A stretch of 64,000 nt of DNA, from the NCBI GenBank assembly GCA_020634335.1, contig JACKBY010000013.1, forward strand, positions 34,444 to 98,443, read 5' to 3'. Under the pieces are notes generated by a model, which saw nothing but the letters and a program-made list of their open reading frames with translations, did not search any database and was not told the DNA's origin. Below, piece by piece: positions 34,136 through 43,756 of this stretch. The position numbers and the translations under genes are program-made. Origin of the DNA: Promineifilum sp. GTDB lineage: Bacteria; Chloroflexota; Anaerolineae; Promineifilales; Promineifilaceae. Every line of letters starts with the position of its first letter. The stretch's first letter is position 1.

Positions 34136-35467
34136 TTGCCGCCGGTCGGTCAAGTACGTAAAATCGAACATGTGAACGATGAAATTGGTTCCCTCTTGCG
34201 ACAATTGGGGGTCACCAAAGGCGCGCGGCATCTACGCTCGGCTCCTGCCCCGCGCGAGGTCGAAGAAAGACCTGCTCGTGACGATGGCACGCCACCGCCG
34301 CTGGAGTTACTGTTGCCAGGCGGCCGGCTGATGGAGGCCGCGGACGGAGCCTGCTTCGTCGTGGAGCGCGTCTATCCCACTCACTATAGACACGGGAACG
34401 ACACCCTGGCCGATCTGTTGGCCATCGAGCCGGGTGAGGGTGCCAGGTATGCGCTGGATCAACGTCTGTCCGGGCAGACGTTTCGCGATTTTCTGTTTCT
34501 TGATACGGAAACAACCGGCCTGGCCGGCGCCGGCGCGCTGGCTTTCATGGTAGGCGTGGCTTTTTTTGAGCCCCATGTGGCTGTCGTCGAGGGGCGGGTT
34601 GTCGAACTGGATGTCCTCGTCGTTCGCCAATACTTTCTGCGCGACCATGGTGACGAACCCGTCATGTTGCGCCTGCTGGACGAACTGCTCACCAACAGGG
34701 CAGGTCTCATCAGCTTCAATGGTCGCTCGTTCGACGTGCCTTTGCTGGACAACCGCTATTTGATGAATCGATTGCGTGGCCGCCTGCTCGACGTGCCCCA
34801 CATCGATCTATTGCCGCCGGCGCGGCGGCTCTACAGGGCGCGCCTGGGGTCGTGCGCCCTCGGCTCGCTGGAGCAGAACCTGCTCGGACTGCATCGCACG
34901 CAGGATGACGTTCCCGGCTGGCTCATTCCTTCGCTCTACTATAACTACTTGCGCACCGGAGATGCCCGTGAATTGACCCGGGTCTTTTATCACAATGAAA
35001 TGGACATGCTGTCAATGGTGACGCTGGCGGCGCGAATCTTCAGACAGTTGTCGACTTCAGTATGTGATGATGCGATCGATCTGGTGAGTCTTGGGCGTTG
35101 GCAGGCGGATTTGGGCCTTCACGCCGAGGCGGAGCGCACGCTTAGATCCGCCCTGGATAGCGATTTACCTCTGGAAGCCTACCAACTGGCGTTGTACCAC
35201 TTAAGCAATTTGTATAAGCGCACCAATCGCCGTCCTGAGGCGGTCATCGCCTGGCAACAACTGGCGGCTGTCAGCACCAGCGACGTCGCGGCCTATGTGG
35301 AATTGGCCAAACATTACGAGTGGCACGCCGGCGACGTTCCCGCGGCCGTTGAATGGACAGAGCACGCCCTGGCGCTGCTCGACCGGCTGCCGCTTACCCC
35401 GAACACGCGCTTGACACGCTCGGAGTTAACCCACCGGTTGCGCCGTCTGGAGAAGAAGCTCGGTTAG
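34136..35467 (+). CDS. YprB-like RNase H-fold exonuclease with TPR-like C-terminus
   Basis: A 443-residue protein. The central domain (about 115-300) is the RNase H-like exonuclease of the YprB type: FLFLDTETTGLAG (DxE motif I), ISFNGRSFDVPLL (motif II), HIDLLPPARRLYR, GSLEQNLLG and the final Asp in FYHNEMDMLSM. The last 130 residues are helical and TPR-like (LGLHAEAERTLRSAL, NLYKRTNRRPEAVIAW). The N-terminal 100 residues are not recognised. It may act in DNA or RNA end processing. The start is uncertain: TTG at 34136, or GTG at 34172. It is divergent from the STAND regulator and convergent with trpB. Confidence 0.82.
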   Translation: MPPVGQVRKIEHVNDEIGSLLRQLGVTKGARHLRSAPAPREVEERPARDDGTPPPLELLLPGGRLMEAADGACFVVERVYPTHYRHGNDTLADLLAIEPGEGARYALDQRLSGQTFRDFLFLDTETTGLAGAGALAFMVGVAFFEPHVAVVEGRVVELDVLVVRQYFLRDHGDEPVMLRLLDELLTNRAGLISFNGRSFDVPLLDNRYLMNRLRGRLLDVPHIDLLPPARRLYRARLGSCALGSLEQNLLGLHRTQDDVPGWLIPSLYYNYLRTGDARELTRVFYHNEMDMLSMVTLAARIFRQLSTSVCDDAIDLVSLGRWQADLGLHAEAERTLRSALDSDLPLEAYQLALYHLSNLYKRTNRRPEAVIAWQQLAAVSTSDVAAYVELAKHYEWHAGDVPAAVEWTEHALALLDRLPLTPNTRLTRSELTHRLRRLEKKLG

Positions 35468-35475
35468 CGAGATGG

Positions 35476-36681
35476 TTATTCGCTCATCATCGCCAGGACA
35501 GTGTCCAGGTCTTTATCGCCGCGGCCGCTCAGATTGATTAGCAGAATCTGGTCCGGGCGCATAGTGGGCGCGCGCTTCAGCGCTTCCGCCACGGCGTGGG
35601 CCGACTCCAGGGCGGGAATGATCCCCTCTGTTTGCGACAATTCGTGGAAGGCGACCAACGCCTCATCGTCCGTGGCGTAGGTGTAGAAGGCGCGTTCCTG
35701 GTCGCGCAGCCAGGCATGCTCCGGCCCCACACTGGGATAATCCAGCCCGGCGCTGATGCTGTGGGTGTCCCGGATCTGGCCGTCAGTTGTTTGCATTACG
35801 TAGCTTTTCGTGCCGTGCAGCACGCCGATTCGGGCCACGTCCGGGTCGGCAAATCGCGCGGCATGACGGCCGCTATCGATCCCTTCACCGCCCGCCTCGA
35901 CACCGATGAGGTCTACCCCGTCATCATCCCGAAAAGCATGGAAGATGCCCATGGCATTGCTGCCGCCGCCGACGCAGGCCACTATCGCATCCGGCAACCG
36001 GCCGCATTGTTCCAGCATCTGCTCACGTGCTTCGCGGCCGATGACGCTCTGAAAGTCACGCACCATGGCCGGATAGGGATGTGGCCCGAGGACGGAGCCG
36101 AGCAGATAGTGGGTCGTCGTCACGTTGGTCACCCAGTCGCGGATCGCCTGATTGATGGCATCCTTCAGCGTGCGGCTGCCGGAACTGACGGGCCGCACCT
36201 CGGCACCCAACAAGCGCATACGCTGGACGTTAGGCTGCTGCCGGGCGATGTCGACATCGCCCATGTAAATGACGCCTTCCAGACCGAGCAGGGCACAGAC
36301 GGTGGCCGTGGCGACGCCGTGTTGCCCCGCGCCGGTCTCGGCCACCACGCGCTGCTTGCCCATGCGCCGGACGAGCAGAGCCTGGCCCAGGGCATTATTG
36401 ATCTTGTGCGCGCCGGTGTGGTTGAGGTCTTCGCGTTTGAAGTAAATTTGCGCGCCGCCGAGCTTTTCCGACAGGCGGCGGGCATGGGTGAGGGGCGAGG
36501 GGCGGCCGACGTAGCTGCGCAGCAGGCCCTCGAACTCGGCCATGAAGGAGGGATCGCGGCGTGCGTCATCGTAGGCAGCGGCAAGCTCTTCAACGGCGGG
36601 CATCAGCGTCTCGGGCACGAACTGGCCGCCAAACGGCCCAAATTTACCTTTTGCATCGGGGAGCGAAATTGTTGGGTCCAT
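35476..36681 (-). CDS. trpB: Tryptophan synthase beta chain
   Basis: A 401-residue PLP enzyme joining indole and serine to tryptophan. It starts with KGKFGPFGGQFVPETLMPAV, has the PLP lysine in REDLNHTGAHKINNALGQ (about 90), AETGAGQHGVATA, the phosphate cradle GGGSNAMG and the serine-binding region near GPEHAWL. The length is that of TrpB1. trpA and the rest of the trp operon are not adjacent, so regulation is probably separate. On the minus strand TATAAT (36720-36715) is a candidate -10 box about 33 bases before the ATG. Confidence 0.97.
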   Translation of the reverse strand: MDPTISLPDAKGKFGPFGGQFVPETLMPAVEELAAAYDDARRDPSFMAEFEGLLRSYVGRPSPLTHARRLSEKLGGAQIYFKREDLNHTGAHKINNALGQALLVRRMGKQRVVAETGAGQHGVATATVCALLGLEGVIYMGDVDIARQQPNVQRMRLLGAEVRPVSSGSRTLKDAINQAIRDWVTNVTTTHYLLGSVLGPHPYPAMVRDFQSVIGREAREQMLEQCGRLPDAIVACVGGGSNAMGIFHAFRDDDGVDLIGVEAGGEGIDSGRHAARFADPDVARIGVLHGTKSYVMQTTDGQIRDTHSISAGLDYPSVGPEHAWLRDQERAFYTYATDDEALVAFHELSQTEGIIPALESAHAVAEALKRAPTMRPDQILLINLSGRGDKDLDTVLAMMSE

Positions 36682-36805
36682 AGGTGAACTATACCGGAAT
36701 TCCTGAATTTATCGGATTATAGCAATATTGGTCACTCAGCAGTGCGCGATCCGGCAAGTCTGGTATAAGTGAGATCAAGACTTAATTATGAACAGGTCAA
36801 GATCG

Positions 36806-36895
36806 TCGTGCCGGATTCTTATCCGGCGGCCGAGGCCCGGTTGCGCCGTTCATGAAGATGTGGGCTGCGCAGCCGGTTAAGAAACCGGCGCTACA
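36806..36895. repeat. Double-hairpin intergenic repeat, copy B
   Basis: Palindromes GCCGGATTCTTATCCGGC and GCCGGTTAAGAAACCGGC, in the same order and spacing as copy A at 992-1076. It occupies part of the 262-base gap between trpB and trmFO and ends about 49 bases before the trmFO start. Confidence 0.75.
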
Positions 36896-36930
36896 GTGTT
36901 ATCGAAACCGGCTGGAGCGGCTACCTGTGA

Positions 36931-36936
36931 TAGAAT
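36931..36936 (+). promoter_or_regulatory. -10 box of trmFO, probably leaderless
   Basis: TAGAAT preceded by TGA (extended -10) with only seven bases to the ATG at 36944, so transcription would begin at or next to the start codon. No clear -35 or Shine-Dalgarno sequence is present. Confidence 0.5.
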
Positions 36937-36943
36937 AGAGCTT

Positions 36944-38317
36944 ATGATAAAGGAATTAATCGTTGTGGGTGGCGGACTGGCGGGCAGTGAGGCGGCCTGG
37001 CAGGCGGCCGAGGCGGGCATCGAAGTGCGCTTGTACGAGATGCGACCTGATCAAACGACCCCCGCCCACGAAACCGCGTGGCTGGCGGAACTGGTATGCA
37101 GCAATTCGCTTGGCTCCGACTTGCCCCACAAGGCACCGGGGTTGCTAAAGGCGGAGTTACGCGGTCTGGGGTCGCTTATATTAGAGTGCGCCACGTCGAC
37201 GGCCGTGCCCGCCGGCTCTTCGCTGGCCGTCGATCGCGAGGGGTTTGCCCGCTTGGTGACCGAGCGAATCGCCGCTCACCCGCGCATTGCCCTGATGGCC
37301 GAGGAGATGCCGGCCATCCCCGACAGGCCGACGATCATCGCCAGCGGCCCGCTCACTTCGCCGTCGCTGACGCAGAGCATCGGCGCGCTGACGACACGAG
37401 ACCACCTCTACTTTTACGATGCCGTCTCGCCCATCGTCCAGGCGGAGACGATCGATATGTCCATCGCCTTCCGGCAATCCCGCTATGACAAGGGCGAACA
37501 GGAAGAAGGCGATTACATCAATTGCCCCATGAACCGCGAGGAGTATGAGGCCTTTGTCGAGGCGCTCCTATCGGCCGAGACAATTACCCTCAAACAGTTT
37601 GAACGGGAAGACCCCCATTTCTTCGAGGGTTGTATGCCCATCGAGGCTTTAGCTGCGCGTGGGCGCGACGCGCTGGCTTTTGGCCCGATGCGGCCAGTGG
37701 GGCTGATCGACCCCCGCACGGGGCGGCGACCCCATGCCGTCGTTCAGTTGCGACAGGACAATCTGATCGGCTCGCTGTTCAACATCGTCGGTTTTCAAAC
37801 CAACCTGAAGTGGGGCGATCAGAAGCGGGTCTTGCGCCTCATTCCCGGCTTGGCCGGGGCGGAGTTTGCGCGCTTCGGCATGATGCATCGCAACACATAT
37901 ATCAACGCGCCGGCAATGCTCCAGCCGACGATGCAGTACCGCAACCGGGCCGATCTGTTCTTCGCCGGACAGATCGTCGGCGTCGAAGGGTATGTCGGCA
38001 ATGCCGGAACAGGGTTGCTGGCCGGCATCAATGCCGCGCGCTTGCTGCAAGGCGCTCATCCGGTCATCTTGCCGCCGGCCACCATGCTGGGGGCGTTGTG
38101 CCACTACGTCACCCACAGCGCCGTCAAGGACTTTCAGCCGATGAAGGCTAACTTCGGCATATTACCCAGCCTGCCGCCCCGGCCCGGCAAGGAGGAACGC
38201 GGCCGATATTACGCGGAACGCGCCCTGACGACCTTGCGCCGTTTTGCACGCGAGCACGGGCTGCGTTACGATCCCGCTGTCGCTGCAATGTCACCCGCTT
38301 CGCCGGCCCGCGAGTAA
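36944..38317 (+). CDS. trmFO: tRNA (uracil-5-)-methyltransferase, folate/FAD-dependent
   Basis: A 457-residue flavoprotein that methylates U54 of tRNA with methylenetetrahydrofolate. The FAD-binding motif is VVGGGLAGSEAAWQAA at the N-terminus. Family blocks follow: LAELVCSNSLGSD, GLLKAELRGLGSLI, YFYDAVSPIV, YINCPMNREEYEAF, FFEGCMPIEALAARG, RPHAVVQLRQDN and ILPSLPPRPGKEERG. The ATG at 36944 is chosen because the nucleotide-binding fold begins right there and the promoter allows no longer leader. The long GTG/ATG extensions upstream lie in the intergenic repeat region. Confidence 0.97.
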   Translation: MIKELIVVGGGLAGSEAAWQAAEAGIEVRLYEMRPDQTTPAHETAWLAELVCSNSLGSDLPHKAPGLLKAELRGLGSLILECATSTAVPAGSSLAVDREGFARLVTERIAAHPRIALMAEEMPAIPDRPTIIASGPLTSPSLTQSIGALTTRDHLYFYDAVSPIVQAETIDMSIAFRQSRYDKGEQEEGDYINCPMNREEYEAFVEALLSAETITLKQFEREDPHFFEGCMPIEALAARGRDALAFGPMRPVGLIDPRTGRRPHAVVQLRQDNLIGSLFNIVGFQTNLKWGDQKRVLRLIPGLAGAEFARFGMMHRNTYINAPAMLQPTMQYRNRADLFFAGQIVGVEGYVGNAGTGLLAGINAARLLQGAHPVILPPATMLGALCHYVTHSAVKDFQPMKANFGILPSLPPRPGKEERGRYYAERALTTLRRFAREHGLRYDPAVAAMSPASPARE

Positions 38318-38345
38318 AAGCTTGGCAGTTCACGAAAAGGAGACT

Positions 38346-39944
38346 ATGGAAATCCCGGTTGAAACAACAGTCGCCAACGTCGTCGTCTATCCTGACCGCG
38401 CGCGGGTCACCAGTCATGGCCGGTGCGACCTGGCCGAGGGATCGCATCAACTTGTTGTGGGCGAATTGCCCCTGGCCCTGGAGCCTGATTCGGTGCGCGC
38501 GTCCGGCGCCGGGTCGGCCCGCGTCCGTCTGCGCAGCGTGGACGTGCAGCGCCGTCACTACGCTGTCGCCCCGTCGGCCGAAGTCGCCGGCCTGGAACGG
38601 AAGATCGAGGAGTTGCAACTTTCATTAAGAACATTGGCCGACCGCCAGGCCGTCAAACAGGCCTCGATCAATCATTTGAACGGGATGCGCGAGGCGACCA
38701 GCGAGTATGCTCGTGGTCTGGCCCGTGGACGTAGCACGATAGATGAGCAGACCAGTCTCATCCGTTTCTTCGAGGAAGAGGAGATTCGCCTGCGGGCCGA
38801 TCTGCGTCAGGTGGATGAAGAGCAGCGCGGTCTGAAAGATCAGCTGGTGAAAGTGCAGGCCGACCTCGACCAGATTCGGTCGGCCCGGCCGCGCCAGCGC
38901 TATGAGGTCCGGCTGGAGATCGAGGCGCTCTCGGCGGGTGACTTTGGCGTGGAGATCACCTATGTAGTCGGCCGGGCGGGATGGCGGCCGTTGTACGACA
39001 TGCGGCTGCGCGAGACGAACGGCTCAGCAGTCGTCGCCGTTTCCAGTCTGGCAGAGATCACCCAAGATACCGGGCAAGACTGGACGGCCGTCAAACTGTC
39101 GGTTTCCACGGCTCGCCCGGCATTGAACCAGCGGATGCCGGAACTCAAGCCGTGGTTTGTCGACGTGCTCCAGCCGCAACCGCGTCTGTACAAAGCACAA
39201 ATGGCCGCCAAGAGCGTGCGAATGGATGCCCTGGAGATGGTTGCGGCCGACGAAGCGCCGCCCATGGCCGCGATGGCTCCAGCGCCCGTGGTCGCCGAGG
39301 TCGAGATGGCCCAGGCTGAGGAAAGCGGCACGGCTGTGACCTTTCGCGTTTCCGGCGACGTGGATATTCCCGGCGACGGCACGCCAAAAAAGACCGCCCT
39401 CGGTCACTATGATCTGACGCCGGTGCTCGATTTTCTGGCGGTTCCCCGACACACCGATGCCGTCTATCGTCGGGCCAAGCTGAACAATGCCACCGGCGCG
39501 CCGCTGCTGCCGGGAGTAATTAACCTTTACGTGGGCGAGGAGTTCATCGGCCAGAACCGGATCGGGTACACGCCAAGCGGCGGCGACGTGGAATTGATCC
39601 TGGGCGTCGAGGAACGCATCACGGTCAAGCGAGAGTTGATCCGCCGCGAGGTGGACAAGCGCCTGCTGCGCGATCAGCGCCAGGTGGTTTATGGGTACGA
39701 GATCAAGCTGGAAAATCTGCTGACTTCGGCCGCAAATGTGACTGTGCAGGATCAGTACCCCGTCTCACGCCACGACCAGATCAAGGTTCGCCTGGATCGA
39801 GCCGTGCCGGAGCCGGTGGAGCATACTGATATGCACATCCTGAAGTGGCAGTTGGCCTTGGCGTCGGGCGAGAAGAAGACGATTCAATTTGAATACCAGG
39901 TCGAACACCCGCGAGCGTTGCCCATAGCCGGGCTGGCCGATTAG
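38346..39944 (+). CDS. DUF4139 / mucoidy inhibitor MuiA-like protein
   Basis: A 532-residue protein. The N-terminal DUF4140-like part (ETTVANVVVYPDRARVTSHG, residues 5-100) is followed by a long coiled coil (about 80-200, EVAGLERKIEELQLSLRTL and DEEQRGLKDQLVKVQADLDQ) and a C-terminal DUF4139 beta domain (about 220-530, ITYVVGRAGWRPLYDMRLRE, EITQDTGQDWTAVKLSVSTA). No signal peptide is visible. The family is widespread but its biochemical role is not established; MuiA was named for an effect on capsule phenotype. AAGGAG precedes the ATG at 38346. hflX follows after 13 bases, so the two are probably co-transcribed. Confidence 0.88.
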   Translation: MEIPVETTVANVVVYPDRARVTSHGRCDLAEGSHQLVVGELPLALEPDSVRASGAGSARVRLRSVDVQRRHYAVAPSAEVAGLERKIEELQLSLRTLADRQAVKQASINHLNGMREATSEYARGLARGRSTIDEQTSLIRFFEEEEIRLRADLRQVDEEQRGLKDQLVKVQADLDQIRSARPRQRYEVRLEIEALSAGDFGVEITYVVGRAGWRPLYDMRLRETNGSAVVAVSSLAEITQDTGQDWTAVKLSVSTARPALNQRMPELKPWFVDVLQPQPRLYKAQMAAKSVRMDALEMVAADEAPPMAAMAPAPVVAEVEMAQAEESGTAVTFRVSGDVDIPGDGTPKKTALGHYDLTPVLDFLAVPRHTDAVYRRAKLNNATGAPLLPGVINLYVGEEFIGQNRIGYTPSGGDVELILGVEERITVKRELIRREVDKRLLRDQRQVVYGYEIKLENLLTSAANVTVQDQYPVSRHDQIKVRLDRAVPEPVEHTDMHILKWQLALASGEKKTIQFEYQVEHPRALPIAGLAD

Positions 39945-39957
39945 GGAGGAGGACACC

Positions 39958-41274
39958 ATTACGTCAAATAATAAAGGATATGATACCGCGCCCCCACGCG
40001 AACAAGCGTTTCTCGTGGGGGTGGAACTACGAGACGACCCTGCTCTGTTGCCGGTGGAAGACAGTCTCGACGAGCTAACCCGGTTGGCCGATACGGCCGG
40101 TATTGATGTCGTTGGTCAAGCGATTCAGCGCATTGACAAGCCCAACAGCGCCACCTATATTGGCTCCGGCAAGGTCGAGGAAGTCAAACTGCTCGTTGAC
40201 GAGCTTCAGGCCGACGTGGTCATCTTCGATGACGAGCTTTCGCCGCGCCACCAACGCGAGCTGGAAGAGGCGTTTGGTGAAGAGGTGAAGGTTGTCGACC
40301 GCACGGCCCTCATCCTCGACATCTTCGGGCAACACGCCCAAACGCGCGAAGGACAGCTTCAGGTGGAGCTGGCGCAATTGGAATATCGATTACCCCGCCT
40401 GACGCGCATGTGGACGCATCTGGCCCGGCAGGCCGGCGGCCGCGCGGGCGGAGCCACCGGCGGCGTCGGCTTGCGCGGCCCCGGGGAAACTCAGTTGGAG
40501 ACCGACCGCCGTGAGATCAACCGGCGCATCGCACAGATCAAGGACGAACTCGACGCCGTGCGCGCCCACCGTGAGCGGCATCGCGCCAAGCGCCAGCAAA
40601 CGGAACTTCAGGTCGTCGCTATTGTCGGCTACACTAACGCCGGCAAGTCGACGCTCCTTAACAAGTTGAGTGGGGCCGACGTGCTGACGGCCGACATGCT
40701 ATTTGCTACGCTGGACCCGACCACGCGCAAGGTCAATATGCCCGGCGGCCGTGAAGTTTTGTTCACCGACACGGTCGGCTTTATTCAGAAGTTGCCGACA
40801 CAGATCGTCGCTGCTTTCCGCGCCACACTGGAAGAAATCGGCGATGCTGACATTCTCTTGCACGTTGTTGACGTCACGCATCCCAACGCGGCCGAACAAA
40901 TCGAAGCCGTCGAGGATACGCTGGCCGAGCTGGAAGTCGATCACCTGCCCCTGGTCATCGCTCTCAATAAGGCCGATCAACTGATCGACCGCGAGGCGAC
41001 CGTTCGCGATCTTGACTTGTCGGCCTCGGCGGCGCTGGTATCGGCCAAAACCGGCCAGGGGATTGATGAATTGTTGATCCTGATCGAGGCGGCGATGGTG
41101 CAACTCTTGCAGCCCATCGAGATCTTGTTGCCCTATGAGCGCGGCGATTTGCTGTCGCTCTTCTATGAGCGAGGCCAGGTGGACGAGGAAAAGCATACTG
41201 GTGATGGCGTCCACTTGTTTGGCCGTGTTCCCAAGCGTCTTATCCCTGTGTTTGAGGCTTATCGACCTGCATGA
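39958..41274 (+). CDS. hflX: GTPase HflX, apparent ATT start
   Basis: A ribosome-associated GTPase of about 438 residues. Family features: EQAFLVGVEL, the N-terminal nucleotide-binding domain (YIGSGKVEEVK, VIFDDELSPRHQRELEE), LDIFGQHAQTREGQLQVELA, GLRGPGETQLETDRR, and the G domain with GYTNAGKSTLLNKL (G1), DTVGFIQKLP (G3) and NKAD (G4). HflX rescues or splits stalled ribosomes. The conserved EQAFLV segment begins upstream of any ATG, GTG or TTG in frame. The only initiator near the strong GGAGGAGG (39945-39952) is ATT at 39958, five bases away (ACG follows it). Starting at GTG 40012 would delete conserved residues. An 8-bp hairpin (39991-40021) covers the early codons. A sequencing error in an ATG is possible. 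Confidence 0.9.
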   Translation: MTSNNKGYDTAPPREQAFLVGVELRDDPALLPVEDSLDELTRLADTAGIDVVGQAIQRIDKPNSATYIGSGKVEEVKLLVDELQADVVIFDDELSPRHQRELEEAFGEEVKVVDRTALILDIFGQHAQTREGQLQVELAQLEYRLPRLTRMWTHLARQAGGRAGGATGGVGLRGPGETQLETDRREINRRIAQIKDELDAVRAHRERHRAKRQQTELQVVAIVGYTNAGKSTLLNKLSGADVLTADMLFATLDPTTRKVNMPGGREVLFTDTVGFIQKLPTQIVAAFRATLEEIGDADILLHVVDVTHPNAAEQIEAVEDTLAELEVDHLPLVIALNKADQLIDREATVRDLDLSASAALVSAKTGQGIDELLILIEAAMVQLLQPIEILLPYERGDLLSLFYERGQVDEEKHTGDGVHLFGRVPKRLIPVFEAYRPA

Positions 41275-42443
41275 GATCCATCAACGACCTTTTCCAACGG
41301 CCGGCTGTCAGAGCAGCCTTGGCCGCATTCCACGAGCGCCGGGAGACCATCCTGTCGCAAATCATCGCCATCCAGCAAATTCCCGCGCCGACTTTCGAGG
41401 AGGCGCGCCGAGCCGCTTTCATCGAAGAGCGATTTCAGGCGCTGGGACTGGCTGACGTAAGCCGCGACGCGCTGAACAACGTCTACGGCAAGCTGGCCGG
41501 CGCTTCGCCCGGCCGGCCGCCGGTCGTCATATCCGCGCACCTGGACACTGTTTTTCCAATAGAGACAAACCTGGCCGTCCGTCATGACGGGCGGGTCGTC
41601 TATGGGCCGGGATTGGGCGACAACTCGACCGGTGTCGGCGGGTTGTTGCAGGTGGCCGAGATGATTCGGGAGCGCGTTTTGCCCCACGAGAGCGACATCT
41701 ACTTCGTCGCCAACGTTGGCGAAGAAGGGTTGGGCGATCTGTGCGGTATGCGCGCCGTTGTCGACAAGTTTGGCGGCGAGGCGACCTACATCGTCGTAGA
41801 GGGCGGCCTTTTCGGCAAGTTGATCCATCAGGCGGTGGGTGTGCGCCGCTACCATATCGAAGTGACGGCTCCCGGCGGCCACTCCTGGGGCGGTTTCGGT
41901 GCGGCCAGCGCCATCCACGTACTGGGACACTTGATCGTCGATATCGACGGTTTGAGTGTACCCACTATCCCGAAAACGACTTACAACGTCGGCATCATCC
42001 AGGGTGGGACATCGATCAACACCATCGCCAACTCGGCTCACCTGTGGCTCGATCTGCGCTCGGAAGGGCCGGCGGCGCTGGAGCAATTGGTTAAATCCAC
42101 CGAGGAAATCCTGCGCCTCAGAAGCCGGAAGTATGTTTTGGAGGGCCACGGAGTCGAAATTAAAATGGAGCAGGTCGGCAATCGCCCGGCCGGCGGCATC
42201 GACCGACAGTCGCCCGTTGTGGCCCTGGCCGACGCGGCCCTGCGCGCCGTGGGCCGCGAAGATGTAGACTACATCGTCAGCAGCACTGACGCTAACGTGC
42301 CCCTCAGCCGGGGCTATCAGGCGGTGTGCCTGGGTCTGACCCACTCCGGCAACTCCCACCGGCCCGACGAATTCATCGACACGACGCATCTGCCGGCGGG
42401 CTTGGGCCAATTGATGTTGGTGGCGTTGGCAGCCGCGGGTTAA
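41271..42443 (+). CDS. M20 family zinc peptidase
   Basis: A 390-residue metallopeptidase overlapping hflX by four bases (ATGA). Ligands and catalytic residues: ISAHLDTVFP (His and Asp), GPGLGDNSTGVGG (bridging Asp), ANVGEEGLGDL (catalytic and metal Glu), VVEGGLFG and the last His in HSGNSHRPDEF. The dimerisation domain carries APGGHSWGGFG. It is related to tripeptidase T/DapE-like enzymes; the exact substrate is unknown. Coupling to hflX suggests a shared transcript only. Confidence 0.92.
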   Translation: MRSINDLFQRPAVRAALAAFHERRETILSQIIAIQQIPAPTFEEARRAAFIEERFQALGLADVSRDALNNVYGKLAGASPGRPPVVISAHLDTVFPIETNLAVRHDGRVVYGPGLGDNSTGVGGLLQVAEMIRERVLPHESDIYFVANVGEEGLGDLCGMRAVVDKFGGEATYIVVEGGLFGKLIHQAVGVRRYHIEVTAPGGHSWGGFGAASAIHVLGHLIVDIDGLSVPTIPKTTYNVGIIQGGTSINTIANSAHLWLDLRSEGPAALEQLVKSTEEILRLRSRKYVLEGHGVEIKMEQVGNRPAGGIDRQSPVVALADAALRAVGREDVDYIVSSTDANVPLSRGYQAVCLGLTHSGNSHRPDEFIDTTHLPAGLGQLMLVALAAAG

Positions 42444-42534
42444 ATGACGATGATGGGGGCTTAGAAGGGGGAGGAAACGGATACCGGCCGTCACACACGA
42501 TCCAATCCTGTTATCGACGATAAGAGAAATATTC

Positions 42535-43677
42535 ATGGAATTTGAACTGTCTGATGAACAACGCGCCTTGAAGGAAGTCGTCCACGATTTTGTGGCTCGC
42601 GAAGTGCGCCCGCGCGCCCGTCATACGGATGAGGCGAGCGAATTCAACTGGCCGGCCGTGCGCCTGATGGGCCCGCTGGGTCTCTTGGGGCTGGAAGTGC
42701 CGGAAGAATATGGCGGCTCGGCGCTGGACGCGATTAGTGTCGCCCTTGTCATCGAGGAGTTGGGGTGGGGGTGTGGTTCCACGGCGCTGGCGATTGCCGC
42801 GCACAACGGGCTGGGCCTTGGCCCGCTCGTGGCCTACGGCAGCGAGGAGCAAAAACAGCAGTGGTTGCCGCATCTGACCAGCGGCCAGGGCAAACTGGCC
42901 TGCCTCAGCCTCACTGAGCCGGGGGCAGGATCGGACCTGAAGGACGGTGTGCGGACGCGGGCCGTGCCGGAGGGCGACTCATGGATCATCGATGGAGCCA
43001 AGATGTGGATGACCAACGCCTCCATCTCCGACCTGATGGTCGTCCTCTGCCGGACGGGCGGCCAAGGCAGCCATGCCCTCAGCCACATCCTGGTGCCATC
43101 TGATACGCCTGGCATTGTCATTGGCCCACCGGAAAAGAAGATGGGGCTGCACGGTTCGCCTACCCACGCCGTCACCTTCGACGAGGTTCGCGTCCCGCGC
43201 GAAAATTTGCTGGGTGTCGAGGGGCGAGGACTCCAGCAGACGATGAGCACGCTGGACAGCGGCCGTATCGGCATCGGGGCGTTGGCCCTGGGGCTGGCAC
43301 AAGCCGCCTATGAAGAGGCGCTGAAGTATTCCAAACAGCGAGAGGCCTTTGGGCAGCCCATCGCCAACTTCCAGGCCATCCAGTGGATGCTGGCCGACGC
43401 GGCCACGGAGATCGAGGCCGCGCGCCTGATGGTCCACAAAGCGGCCTGGCTGAAGGGGCAAAAGCGGCCGTATACGCAGATGGCCTCGATGGCCAAGCTG
43501 TTTGCCACAGAGGTCAGCGAGCGAGTGTGCCGCAATGCCATCCAGATCCACGGGGGGTATGGTTACAGCTCGGAGTTCGAAGTCGAGCGTATGTATCGCG
43601 ATACGCGGTTGATGACCATCGGCGAAGGGACGAGCGAGATTCAACGACTCGTTATCGCCCGGCACATCCTCCAATAA
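42535..43677 (+). CDS. Acyl-CoA dehydrogenase
   Basis: A 380-residue FAD enzyme with the usual three-domain layout. FEL(S)DEQRALKEVVHDF begins the helical domain, CLSLTEPGAGSDL and KMWMTNAS mark the middle beta domain, and QREAFGQPIANFQAIQWMLADA, QIHGGYGYSSEFEVERMYRD and the catalytic Glu in IGEGTSEIQR (near residue 365) mark the C-terminal domain. It oxidises acyl-CoA to the enoyl form and passes electrons to ETF. The position of the catalytic base fits short/medium-chain (butyryl-type) enzymes. AAGAGA precedes the ATG. It is stand-alone; no other fatty-acid genes are adjacent. Confidence 0.95.
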   Translation: MEFELSDEQRALKEVVHDFVAREVRPRARHTDEASEFNWPAVRLMGPLGLLGLEVPEEYGGSALDAISVALVIEELGWGCGSTALAIAAHNGLGLGPLVAYGSEEQKQQWLPHLTSGQGKLACLSLTEPGAGSDLKDGVRTRAVPEGDSWIIDGAKMWMTNASISDLMVVLCRTGGQGSHALSHILVPSDTPGIVIGPPEKKMGLHGSPTHAVTFDEVRVPRENLLGVEGRGLQQTMSTLDSGRIGIGALALGLAQAAYEEALKYSKQREAFGQPIANFQAIQWMLADAATEIEAARLMVHKAAWLKGQKRPYTQMASMAKLFATEVSERVCRNAIQIHGGYGYSSEFEVERMYRDTRLMTIGEGTSEIQRLVIARHILQ

Positions 43678-43756
43678 GGGAGCGGACACGGCTACAGGCC
43701 GGATACCGTTTGGTCTGTTGTCGTGCTTTAGTGGATAAGTCCTGCTCGCCCACCGA

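Noticed and set aside
36896..36943. Longer trmFO start at 36896
   Set aside because: The extra 16 residues overlap the intergenic repeat end and the -10 box, and the FAD-binding fold begins right after the ATG at 36944.
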